From Cyclina sinensis (lineage: Eukaryota; Mollusca; Bivalvia; Venerida; Veneridae): a stretch of DNA of 64,000 nucleotides. The position numbers and the translations under genes were made by a program. The stretch is from assembly GCA_012932295.1 (NCBI GenBank), contig JAAONU010000013.1:6494603-6558602 (forward strand), written 5' to 3'. The notes beneath the pieces were generated by a model. That model saw only the letters and a list, made by a program, of their open reading frames with translations, had not been told where the DNA came from and made no database searches. Positions 13,627-25,608 of the stretch are shown in pieces. How positions within the stretch are numbered: position 1 is the first letter of the stretch; each line of letters begins with the position of its first letter.

Positions 13627-16600
13627 ATGTCCAATAGGGTAAACGGTAACGTAAAGTCTTTGCTACTGTCGGATACAGAGAACGAATCTATATTTAACGT
13701 TCTCGGAAAAGGCTGCACGGTAGGTAGATTTGCCTTTTACATAAAGTTGTTACCATTGAAATAAATAATTATACTTTGTTTCAAACCAATGTTTTACGTT
13801 ATTTTTAAACTAGTAGAATTCACATTTGTAAAAATTCAAGCTTGTAACTTCTGTTACCAACAATATAAAATGTCATAATTAAGATTTCGATTACCAGAAG
13901 TTAACACAGCTAAAACCACGCTTGAAAATTTTAATGACAGAAACTTAGAAAATTTTATAGAAACCGCTGTTTCCAGTTGCTATACAAACAAGGGCCACGT
14001 CTCCTATTGAAGGTCAAATTGAAAAACCTTTTAACTGGAAGTAAGATATTATTTCGTTAAAATAATTATCATTTTAGCCGTGTAGTTAGGCTTGGTATAA
14101 CTTTAATAACATTCTGTTGTTTAATGCCATTATTTCAGACATTAGCAACTGGTGTAGTTCAACTGTTCCTTACCGATGGCGTTCATAAAAAAGAATGGAA
14201 CGAAAAGTGCTGTGGGGTTATATGTTTTATAAAGGACAGTCCTAAAAGGTCTTATTTCTTTCGCCTGTATGATCCGTTGGTAAGCTATTATATGTGATAA
14301 TTTACATGTCCCTATCATCTACGAAATATAAACGCAACGGCAGAAAAGTTAATCTGCAACAAAATATTTAAGGAAAGTTAAACGTTTCGTAGAATTTGTA
14401 CTATTAACTGTTTGAACGTTATTACTAAAATAAGCATAATGTTTGTATTCAGAATAACTTGTGGCGTTTCGCTACATTGTGAGACAATTCTTTTATTTCC
14501 TTGTCCCAAAACTTGTAGTGAAACAAAAGTAAAAACAAGTCTTTTTCAATCTAGTTATCGGGCGTTATCAGTCACAGCTGTTATTTTTCCCATCGGTTTT
14601 GTTTTTTCACTGGAATGTATTTTATCCAAAAGTATACTCGCTCTAGCCTCAGAACCTGAAACACAAACGTGAACGGAACATTTAGAAACAAATAGAAAAT
14701 TCGCAACCTGATATGTTAAATGTATGCCGTGGAAAAAAAGTTCATATAAATATAGAAGGTAAAATATCTATCATTATTTCAGAACCAGCAAAAGACATGG
14801 GAACAAGAAGTATACACCCACTTCAAGTATAAAACACCCAGAGAATTTTTCCATACCTTCGAAGCGCATGTAAGTAAAAATATGCAAACATCAACATTTC
14901 AACTTGATTTAAATTATTATATTAAGATATAAACAAGCAGAAGAGAAAACTTACAGCCGGATATTGAGGTCCGCTGTTAACTATTTTTGTTATTTAGTCG
15001 GTTAAATCAAGTTCTTGCAAAGTTTTGATAACCCTCCATAATTTAGACCTGGTTCTGTTTTTCAGTAAGCATTAGAGTCTACCACCAGCAAGCTGTGACA
15101 TGTGCGTTTTGATGATGAAAAGTGTTTTTAAGCATTTGATTACAAGAAAACACCAATACAAAAATAGCTTATTACTTATAGAAAGATAAATAACGCATGA
15201 GCAGGAAACAAGGAAAGTTTATTTTAAGCTGAAAGAATGCCATAATTTATTGGAAAAGACATATTGCAAGTGTACATGCTACCACCAAGTAAAATACGCC
15301 AGCTTTTATATCTTTATTTAGGACTGCCAGGCTGGATTAAACTTTGCCAGTGAACGTGAAGCAGAAACATTCAAACAAGTTGTACAAGAAAAGCTACTTG
15401 ACAGGCAAAATAAAAGGCTTGGTAAGATACAAGTGAAATAACTCTTTGAGATTGAAAGATACATTGCCCAAGAAATTAACGACATTACTAGTAGTCACCG
15501 TAGTCCCTATCTTGTGTAGATGCTGACAGAGTCAAATACTGAGTCAAATAGAGAAAATAGTTTTTCTTATATATTCCGCTCTTACTCACCAAAATTATAA
15601 GTTTAAAAAAGAGATCACAGATATCAGTAGTGTGAGTGATACATAATTCGTCAGCACAAATCCTCTTTTATACAGACACAAATCTGTTATAATCACATCA
15701 AGATTTTGAAATCTAATATCTGACTATGTATTATTATAGTTTTTCTCTGATGTAAAAAAGCAAGACTGTTTATATTTTCTCTTATACAGGAAAGCAAAGA
15801 CTGACTGTACATTATTTCTCTTGTATAGATAAGCAAAGATTGGCTGTACCTATTTTCTCTTGTATAGATAAGCAAAGATTGACTGTATATATTTCTCTTG
15901 TAAAGATAAGCAAAGTTTGGCTCAATATATGTTCTCTTGAATGAATAAGCAAAGATTGGCTGTATCTATTTTCTCTTGTATAGATAATCAAAGACTGACT
16001 GTATATATTTTCTCTTGTATAGATAAGCAAAGATTGGCTCTATATATTTTTTCTTGTATAGATAAGCAAAGACTGACTGTATATATTTTCTCTTGTATAG
16101 ATAAGCAAAGATTGACTGTATATATTTTCTCTTGTATAGATAAGCAAAGATTGGTTGTATCTATTTTCTCTTGTATAGATAATCAAAGACTGACTGTATA
16201 TATTTTCTCTTGTATAGATAAGCAAAGATTGACTGTATATATTTTCTCTTGTATAGATAAGCAAAGATTGGTTGTATCTATTTTCTCTTGTATAGATAAT
16301 CAAAGACTGACTGTATATATTTTCTCTTGTATAGATAACCAAAGATTGACTCTATATATTTTCCCTTGTATAGATAAGCAAAGATTGGCTGTATCTATTT
16401 TCTCTTGTATAGATAAGCAAAGATTGGCTGTATCTATTTTCTCTTGTATAGATAAGCAAAGATTGGCTGTATCTATTTTCTCTTGTATAGATAAGTAAAG
16501 ATTGTCTGTATCTATTTCCTCTTGTATAAATAAGTAAAGATTGACTGTATATATTTCCTCTTGTATAAATAAGTAAAGATTGACTGTATATATTTTCTCT

Positions 16601-19600
16601 TGTATAAATAAGTAAAGATTGACTGTATATATTTTCTCTTGTGTACATAAGCAAAAACTGACTGTATATATTTTCTCTTGTATAGATAAGCAAAGGTTGA
16701 CTGTATCTTTTTTCTCTTGTATAGATAAGGTAAGATTGACTGTATCTATTTTCTCTTGTATGAATTAGCAAAGATTGACTCTATATATTTTCTCTTGTGA
16801 ACATAGGCAAAAACTGAATGTATGTATTTTCTCTTGTATAGATAAGCAAAGGTTGACTGTATATATTTTCTCTTGAATAGATAAGCGAAAACTGACTGTT
16901 TATATTTTCTCTTGTATAGATAAGCAAAGACTGACTGTATATATTTTCTCTGATGATAAGCAAAGTTTGACTGTGTATATTTTCTCTTGTGAAGATAAGC
17001 AATGATTGACTGTATGCATTTTTCTTCTATATAGAAAAGAAAAGACAATCGGAAGCAGTTCAACGCTCTGCATTTGACAAAGGTAATGGAAGATTTTATT
17101 GGTCAGTTTGGACTGACGCACTCCCATCCACACTCATTCAAAGTTTTTGTTGAATTCTTAATTCTGTCTATACAGACGTCGGACCTTGTTTTCTCAGTGA
17201 TAAATATAACTGACTTAAGTCTAACTATTTAACTTATAACAAATTATTGCGAGAATTATATACTCCTATCGGTTGTTTAATGTTTTGTCAGCCCTTTTGC
17301 CAGTATTCGATTGTATAAAGAATGAATTTGTGTAAATATTTTGAAAATTTTCTAAGTATTAAAAAAAGCCTAGCCTTAGACTTAATGTATGAGCATATCA
17401 CATTTACAAGTACACTGTAGAATGAGTACAAGATATTTCTCCGTAGCGTAAATTACATTAAGCTTTATGGCTAGGTTCTACGATCGTAATGTTGTCAACG
17501 CAAACGTCTCAGGTATCTACTTTAAGGTTCGGTACCAGCTGTGCCAGCTAGAGACCCGGTACCTAAAAAGCATGTTAAAAAATCAACGACTGACGCACCT
17601 AAGTCAAAAGAAAAAGCCAAGGGGAAAAAGAAGAAAAAGATAACGAAATTAGAAATTAGCTCTCCGACACAGTTCAGACATGAGGGTCATGTGGCATGGA
17701 ACCCAGAAAGCGGTCTACAGGTTTGGGAGAATTAACGACGTTCTCATATTTGTCACACACGGAATATCACATCGTTTGTTGTCATGATAAAAAAATATTT
17801 GATCGATTTTTATAATGAAAGACATAAAACATTATTTCAGCAAATGTAAGAAATTTTGCTACTATACTTGGAAAAGAACCTGTAATTCCAAATAATATTC
17901 ATATGCAGATGAATTGAAAACATGTTATAAGTTTATTTTTTTCAATGTTGATATTTTGATGCTGACAACAGTTATGAAACTGACCATTTGTTGTTGTTGT
18001 CGTCGTCGCTTCTTTCTAATTTTACAGTTTTGTTATTTTTTGTGGAAGATTATCATGTTATCGTTAATAATTTCAAAGACAGAAAAACTTGATCCTGAGA
18101 TGAAGGAATTGTTTGAGGAGATAGGACTGAATGACCACTCACAAGTTGACGAAGACACGATAGATTTTATTTATGACTTTGTCGACAAATATGGTGGTCT
18201 CAGTGCTGTACGAGAAGACCTTGCGAGAAAAAAGCCACCTGCTGTCCCTGCTTATCCGACAGGTTAGTTAGTTGAATAAATTATGTTTCTAACATATTTG
18301 TCATCTGATTCAATTTACAAGTAAAGTAAGTTTCACTTAAACAGATCGAAATAATAATATATGACAGACAGAAAGTACTAATTAGCACTTTCATTTAAAT
18401 ATACTGACTTTAAACGAATCACAAACACGTGCATATTGGAAAATCATAAAATCTTCCAGGTGGACAAAATTTTGATGCGCTTGGCCTTTCGCATAAAGAA
18501 CTACCACCTATCCCTACAAACAGACACACAGGACCTTTCGACGTACTTTTACCTGCGCCATGTCGACAGGGACATCAAAATAGCGATATGGGAAGAAATG
18601 TTCCACCACCGCCACCACTGTTAGATATTCCTCCACCGCCACTAGCAACTTCTTTACCACACCCTCCAACTTCAGGCAGAGCTGGATTTCTAGATGCTAT
18701 TGTTAATTTTAGGAGCTCAAATTTAGTGCACCTGGAACCTGAACAAAACGTAGGTTTAAGAAATAGATATAAACTGATACAATTTTTGTACTGTATTTTT
18801 GTTTTGAGCCATGAATAACTTGGACATTTCAGATTTATGACTTCATTGTTTTGATTTGTAGCATCACTTATATCATTTAAAAACCCACGAATCGCTGGAC
18901 ACTACGATATCTTATTGTGTTATCAATACATTTTGGGTTGCAATGGGTCGGACGTGGGTAACAAACGATAAATGCTACTATCATTGTGTGGGATCGTTTT
19001 AGGTTTATTCTTGTAATAAACAAGAGGGCCATGATAGCCCTGGATCGCTCACCTGAGTACTTTGGCTGTAGGTTTGCTGTTAACCAGTATTTCATTTTTT
19101 AATTGAAAATATATAAGTGCCTACAAACCAAATATGTAAAATATCAGTCAATAAATAAAGGCTCTATGACAGAAAGTAGAAACCTCTATTATAAGCTATG
19201 GTGACCTTGACCCAGTGACCTCAAACCCTACCCATGGGTAGAGGTCCATGCAAGGAACTTATATATTGAATATCAAAGATATTGGTCTATAAATGAAGGC
19301 TCTATGAGGTACAGTAGATGAATCTATTTTTAGCCTCCGTGACCTTTAACCTAATCTAATAATTTGAAAAAGCTTGATAAAGCTTGCTTCATGCCAAATT
19401 TTAAAATTCTAGGCCTTGTGGTTTCAGACAAGAAGATTTTTAAAGATTTCCTTTTTTACATATCAAGGGCCCCCCGGGGCGGGGCAAATTTTGACCTCAG
19501 GGCCAACATTTAATCAATATTGGTAAAGGTTCTTTACACAATACTCAACACTAAATATCTAAGGTCTAGACCTATTTGTTTTGGAGAAAAATTATTTTTC

Positions 19601-21630
19601 ATGTTTTTCCTATATAAATCTATGTAAACCAATAGACCCCTTGGGCGTGGCCAATTTTGACCCAGGGAACATAATTTGAACAAACTTGGTAGACATCCAC
19701 TAGACAATGCTACATACTAAATATCTAAGCTGTAGGCATTGAGGTTTCCAGTAAGAAGATTTTAAAAGATTGCCTTTTTTACATATTGAGGGCCCCGGGG
19801 CTGGACTAATTTTGACCCCGGGGCCAACATATAAACAATACTGGTAAAGGTTATCTACACAATACTCCACACGAAATATCTAAGGTCTAGTTCTATTAGT
19901 TTCGGAGAAAACTGATTTTTTCATGTTTTTCCTATATAACTATATGTAAACAAAGAGAACCCTGGGGCGCGGCCAATTTTGACCCAGGGGACATAATTTG
20001 AACAAACTTGGTAGACATTTACTAGACAATACTACATACCAAATATCTAAGCTGTAGGCATTGTGGTTTCTGAGAAGAAGATTTTTAAAGATTTCCAATA
20101 TAATTCTATGTAAACTGAAGTGACCCCTGGGGCGGTGCCAATTTTGACCTCAGGGAAATAATTTGAACAATTTTTGTAGTCTATTAGAGGGTACAAATTG
20201 CCAAATATCTAAGCTCAAGGTCTTGTGGTTTTAGACAAGAAGATTTTTAAAGTTTTCCTTTAGGTTGCAATGGCAACCAGAGTTCTGCATGGAATTGATT
20301 TCTTTGAAAAACTTTGGAAGAGCTTTATGCAAGAAACATCCATGGCAAGTTTCATCAACTTTGGCCCGGTGGTTTAGGAGATGTTGTTTAAAGCAAAAAG
20401 TGACACAGGGCGATCCTAAAAGCTCACCATGAGCACAAAGTGCTCAGGTGAGCTAAAAAGATGTGACTGCCTACAAACTGATATAATATTTTTAATATCT
20501 CATCCATGTACATGCAATTGGACCGAAAATCTCTCTTTATCCTGTCACTTCTAACAATTTCGAACCGATAACAAGGTGCCGTATATTTTATTTGATTTAC
20601 GGCAGTTGGTCACGTGACGTTGATATCCGGCACATGATATTTCAGGACTACTTTTGTGTTTATAATCAGAAGGAAGTGATAAAATTGATGTTATTACAAA
20701 CAGAGACTACTTGAATAAAAAATTAAATATGTAAATCTTACAATATAGTGATTATTTAAGGAAATAAAGTTACTGAAACTTTGGAACTATTTTTTTTGTG
20801 TGCAAATGTACCTCTGCCGGATAACCTTGACATTTGCCTAAATTGAAACACTTTAAATAAAGATAGATTTTCAATATCTTAGGTAAATTATTTCCAAATG
20901 CCAGATGTGACAGGATAAATAGAATAATAGGTAAGTGTCTTAATTGAGAAAGTTTATCTGGCTCGGCTGCGGAATTTATCGGGTTCGCCTGCGCCTCACC
21001 CGATAAATTCCTACGCCTTGCCAGATAAACTTTCTCATATTAAGACACTATCCTATTATTCTCTATTTACCATACATATACAAATACCGCGATTAAAACC
21101 GAATAATTTACTCACTAATGAAATAGCTAAAATTGGGAATTAATTGTATTTATTTCACTCAGAGAGAAAAACCTGCACAATCATCAGTCGAAGCTTCGGG
21201 TGGTATAGCAGCAGCCCTCATGGATGCTCTCAACAAAAGAAAACCTGCTATGCAGTTATCAGGTACAGTAAGAAAGCGTACTCGTACGTCGAAAAATAAA
21301 AAAAGTGTAATTTCCATTTGCATGTTAAAAGTAAAAAACTGTTGTTGATTGCAGCAATTTTTTTTGATGTGTTTTTCCTTTGATCATGGAAAACTTTAAA
21401 AAATACAATTTTACATGCGACGTAAATTTATTTTTCTAAAGTATTGTAGATTGTGGACATAGTATTTTTCGCCCTTTTTACCTCAAGCACAGGAAAATCG
21501 GTTTTGTCAATCATTTTCCTATAACGTGAAGCTGCTGCGATGTATAATCAATGCATTTTCATTTCCAGATGATGAAGACAGAAGCAGTGATGAAATGTAT
21601 GATGACGATGAGGAAGAGTGGGATGATTAA
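13627..21630 (+). CDS. WASP-B: short WASP-family Arp2/3 activator (10 coding exons)
   Basis: Coding exons: 13627-13719, 14139-14279, 14783-14869, 15322-15421, 17035-17082, 17527-17720, 18079-18262, 18460-18749, 21163-21262, 21569-21630; all GT-AG; 432 aa. Start gives MSNR, matching WASP-A residue for residue in exon length (31 codons). Domains: WH1 about 18-135 (FNVLGKGC, CCGVICFIKD, FFHTFEAH, DCQAGLNFASERE); lysine-rich 182-197 (KGKKKKK); CRIB 200-214 (ISSPTQFRHEGHVAW, with A in place of the usual G before W); GBD with Y253 in FIYDFVDKYGG; proline-rich region only about 283-354; WH2 from G355 (GRAGFLDAIVNF...) with two extra residues between the helix and its LxxL-like end; connector 393-409; acidic tail with W430. 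Function as for WASP-A: Cdc42-gated Arp2/3 activation. Odd points: exon 5 is 16 codons against 29 in WASP-A; intron 4 is swollen by a minisatellite; intron 8 carries a 1.4-kb repeat. Sister of WASP-C by tandem duplication. Confidence 0.93.
15735..17034. repeat. 39-bp minisatellite (~33 copies) in WASP-B intron 4, splice-acceptor-like unit
   Basis: About 33 copies of a 39-bp unit. Each contains a pyrimidine-rich stretch ending TTTTCTCTTGTATAG followed by ATAAGCAAAGA. The array ends exactly at the exon 5 acceptor (TTTTCTTCTATATAG, then AAAAGAAAAGA), so each unit resembles that acceptor plus the first exon bases. Because 39 is a multiple of three, long open frames run through both strands (+ strand 15941-16498; minus strand several blocks). 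They are repeat artefacts with a 13-residue period. WASP-C has only about two units at the same position (29600-29667). Confidence 0.95.
19019..20459 (+). mobile_element. ACAAGAGGG/GAGCTAAAAA repeat, near full length, in WASP-B intron 8
   Basis: Begins AACAAGAGGGCCATGA and ends CTCAGGTGAGCTAAAAA. Near-terminal inverted repeats GCTCACCTGAG (about 19047) and CTCAGGTGAGC (about 20443). A short hairpin GGGCCATGATAGCCC sits at the left end and another, GAGCACAAAGTGCTC, just inside the right end. The interior is a tandem series of units of about 150-200 bp, the right half with phrases such as TTTGAACAAACTTGGTAGA. No transposase frame, so non-autonomous. WASP-C intron 8 lacks it, so it inserted after the duplication or was lost there. 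Confidence 0.8.
20921..21062. repeat. Large near-perfect palindrome in WASP-B intron 8
   Basis: Two arms of about 62 nt (left from AGAATAATAGG, right ending CCTATTATTCTC) with a short apex near 20983-20996. The arms share GAGAAAGTTTATCTGG / CCAGATAAACTTTCTC and GAATTTATCGGG / CCCGATAAATTC. It ends about 100 bp before exon 9. It may be the core of a larger element, as TTTATCCTGTCAC near 20538 is inverted at GTGACAGGATAAA near 20908. Confidence 0.85.
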
Positions 21631-22073
21631 ATGAGTGTATTTTCGTTGTTTTGACTATATGTTTGTATGTATGTTAGAAATTTGCTTTTCGTCATTTTTG
21701 TTTTGTCTTTTTGGCTGTGAAGTTATTGTGCGCTCCGAACTCATGGCTTCCTAAAAGAATTGATTTTATTGAAAGTCGATGATCAGAGACAGAAAAAACT
21801 GAAATTGAGATAAATTATTTCTGATCTTAACTCAAAGAGTTATCATGGTCTTTATTCGGTTTTTACTTAACTAAATTGTTGTATATCTTTTTTTTATTAT
21901 TGTAAAAGATATTTTAATTCGCTTTCAGATGTTTGTTCTCTTTTTATCTAAAGTTTTTTAACCTCACATATGCACACCTCCATAAAGTAATACTCTCTTA
22001 ACAGTAAAGTTTGATCTAGAAGATAAAGACGTAAGTAATCCCACATATACTTAGTCTGGAGCCAATAAAAAAC

Positions 22074-22079
22074 CGTGAA
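22074..22079 (+). promoter_or_regulatory. Candidate polyadenylation signal for WASP-B
   Basis: AATAAA, about 445 nt after the WASP-B stop, before sequence diverges into a SINE-like repeat. Confidence 0.45.
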
Positions 22080-22169
22080 GAAATATGTATTTGAGTTTAT
22101 TTATCGTCGATACCGGTTACCAAAATGACCGACGCCCTATGCAGTTTAAGTTAATTTAGTTGTGAGATA

Positions 22170-22352
22170 TAGTGCACGATACGGGAAACATCCCATTCCA
22201 GAGACACCCCAGGTTCTGTTTCATGCTCAGTGTATAGCACTGATACAGGGAACCTCGGTTTGCAGTCTCATTCTGATATATATGGAGTGGCGAGTGATCG
22301 AATTCACGACCCCTGGATTACAGATCCAGCGCGTTAATCTGCTCCAAGAAAA
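22170..22352 (-). mobile_element. tRNA-headed SINE-like element, minus strand
   Basis: Read on the minus strand, 22352 to about 22290 resembles a degenerate tRNA: GATTAACGCGCTGGATCTG in the D-to-anticodon part, then a GTGAATTCGATCAC B-box-like block. A non-tRNA body runs to about 22170. A real tRNA is unlikely, as the acceptor stem does not pair. Confidence 0.5.
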
Positions 22353-23712
22353 AAAGTCCTGGCGACTTAAAACTGCAATCAAACGTTTAACAGTTATGAA
22401 ATTGAAAATGAAAAAGGAAAAGTAAATTATATTAAAAGAACTTTCAAATTGCGTCTTTAGCATATGAGCTATTTTTCGTACATATCACTGCAGATACTTT
22501 CTATATTTTTATTATTTTATGTAGCGCATTATAATGATAACCGTTATAACCTGATTTACCTGTATCTGGACTTATTACATGTCACTAAGAGTAATATTCT
22601 ACATGCATTTAATTGAACCGAAGAGGCAATAATTCGACAACTATGAAAAAAAAGGGACCAACATGGAAATTGATTGAAATTGATTGAAATGATTACGTCG
22701 CTTTACAGCACAACTACAAGAGCTTCAACATTTTTTTCATTTTTTGATTTGTCTTTGTTACAAAACTTGAATCAGTAACCGAATTTGAGTTAAATTATTG
22801 AAAAAAAAATTCGTCTCCAAAAATCAGACACGTGTCCTGCAGTTTCTAACTTTACTTTAGTTTAGTTAAAAACTGAGTAATTCGTTAGTTGTTTATTGAA
22901 TTACTAATTGAAGTCAGAGCAAACATTTGAGTCATTAAGTTATTCACTGGGTGATTTCATGCTAACCCTGCCACTGGGCCTTGACCAGATGTATTGACCG
23001 TGTGGCCCTACGGACTCGGGTCAGTACAACTACGTTTTTTACAGTGAATATACATGTAACGGGAAAATAACACACACAAACTATGTGTTATGTACACGTC
23101 CCCCGTGTGTTGCATGCTAGGATAAAACAAAGCATACATTGGCGCTGCAATTTCAATCCAGTAAGCATTACTCAATTAGGTTTGTCATCATTCTGACGTT
23201 ATTCAAGATGACCTTTGCAAATGGTACAGTTATAAAAACAACATGGTTGCTTACAAAAAGGGGAAAATATGCTAATCAATATTTAATCTGACAATCTGGT
23301 TTGCACTGAAACAGCATCAACAAAATTGCTTATTATCGGCCAGTGTTCGGAGGAAAGACCACTTCGCAGAGAATCATCTTATTTCCTACTAACAAATTAG
23401 CAATCTACGTTTCGATTAAAAGATGAGCACATGCGTTTCACATCGAAGCGCTCCTAACCCCCTTACATGAGTCAGTCGATGGATAATCATGCAGACTGTT
23501 AATGAATGGTTAAATTGTCGTAGGACGGTCCTCGCCGGTATCACGGTTTTCAGCAACTTTCGCTGCACAGATCGAAAATTGGTCAGTTGGCTATATCGTA
23601 AAGCAGTAACTTTCTAAATTTCTACTTGCATTTTGGAACAAAATATTTGTTTAAACAAATTTCCCCCTCTTACTTCAGTGTAAAGGAAGACCCCATAGAT
23701 AATATTTGTGAG

Positions 23713-25608
23713 TTTTTAGCTCACGTGAGCACATTGTCCATATCTCCTCTGAAAGCACTGGCCCAAAGTTAATAAAACTTGACAAAGAATTTTCTTGCGT
23801 GAAGTTCTACCAAAAGTGTTCAAATAATTCAGTTACTTGCAAAACTCTGATTGCTATGGCAACCAAAAGAAAGTCTTTAAAAATCTCCTTGTCTGAAACC
23901 ACAAGACCTAGAGCTTAGATATTTGGCATGGTGTATCAGCTAGAGGTCTTCTACAAAATTATGTCCCTGGGGTCAAAACTGGCCACGCCCTAGGGGTTAC
24001 ATGTTTTACATAGAAATATATAGGAAATATATAGGAACAACTTTAGGAATCTTCTTCTCTGAAACCACAAGGCCCAAAGTTCTAAAATTTTGCACCAAGT
24101 ATTGTCTAGTAAATCTCTACCAAGATTGATCAAATTCTTTCCCTTGGGTCAAAACTGACCCCGCCCGAGGGTCACTTGTTTATACACATACATAATTTTA
24201 GGGGAAACGTCAAAAACTCTTCTCTGAAACTACAATGCATAGGGATTTGATACTTTTCATAAAGGTTCACCTCGAGCTCCTCTACAAATATTGTTCACAT
24301 TGTGTCTCTGGGGTTATAAATGGCTCCGCCCCCGGGGGTCACTTGATTTAATAAAGGCTTATATAGGGGAAAACTTCGAAAATCTTCTTCTATGAAACTA
24401 GAAGGGCTAGTGCTTAGATATGTTGCATCGAGCATCATCTAGAAGTCCCATACCAAGATTGTTTAAATGATGCTCTTGGGGTAAAAACTGACCCCACACC
24501 GGGTGTCACTTGAATTTTGTAAATACTTGCATTAATCTTCTTATAAGTAACCAGAAGGCCTAGTGTTAAGACATTTGATGTGTAACCTGGCCTAGTAGAA
24601 CTCTACCAATTTTATTCAAATCCTGGCCCCTTGATCTAAATTGACCCTGCCCCTGGGTCACCAGGGCTAAAATAGACTTTTCAATTTTCGTCATAGAGCC
24701 TTAGTTTATTGACAAATATCTTAGATATTTGGTATATGGGCACCTTGCATGAATCTCTGCCATTAACTTGGGTCAACGACGTTAAAAATGAATTTTTGTA
24801 CTTTTCCCTCTAGAGTCTTTGAGATATTTGGTATGTAGGTAATTGGAGGTAGGTTGAGCTTGAGGTCAATGGGTCAATGTCAAGATCTCTAAGACTCAAA
24901 TAGCTTTTTCTACTTTTCGTCATATAGCTTTTCTTTATTCATTCATATTTTAAATATTTGGTATATAGATACACTGCATGAACCTCTTCCATTAAATTGG
25001 GGTTAAGGTCACCGAGGCTGAAAATACAATTATCTGCTTTACCTCATAGAGCTTTCATTTATAGACTAATATATGTAGATTCTTTGCATCGACCTTTACC
25101 CTTAGCTGGAGTTTGAGGTCAATGGGTCAAGGTCAATGTTACTAAGACTATAAATAGTTTTTCTATTTTTCGTCATATAGCCTTTATTTATTGATTGATA
25201 TCTTAAATATCTGGTATATAGACACCTCGTATGAACCTCTTCCATTAAATTTGGGTTAAGGTCACCGAGGTTTAAACAGATTTATCTACTTTACCTCATA
25301 GAGCTTTCATTTATAGACCAATATCTTTGATATTTGGTTTGTAGATTCCTTGCATGGACTTCTACCGTTAGATGAGATTTGAGCACTGGGTCAAGATCAA
25401 TGTCAAGGTCACTGCAGCCGATAATATATTTATATACTTTACCCCATAGAGTCTTTATTTATTGACTGATATCTAAGATATTTGGTTTGTAGGCAGCTAT
25501 AATTCTTCAATTAGAAAATGTAATACTGCTTCTGACGTTTGCATAACAGCAAACCCATAGAAAAAGTACTCAGGTGAGCGATCCAGAGACATCACGGCCC
25601 TCTTGTTT
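23713..25608 (-). mobile_element. ACAAGAGGG/GAGCTAAAAA repeat, full length, minus strand
   Basis: On the + strand it begins TTTTTAGCTCACGTGAGC and ends CAGGTGAGCGATCC...CGGCCCTCTTGTTTT, the reverse of the family termini. About 1.9 kb of internal tandem units. Flanks on either side are collinear with unbroken sequence downstream of WASP-C, so this is an insertion. Confidence 0.82.

Noticed and set aside
15941..16498. 185-codon + strand frame with 13-residue repeats (and minus-strand frames in the same array)
   Set aside because: It is the 39-bp minisatellite read in a frame that happens to lack stops. It is open on both strands and lies in WASP-B intron 4.
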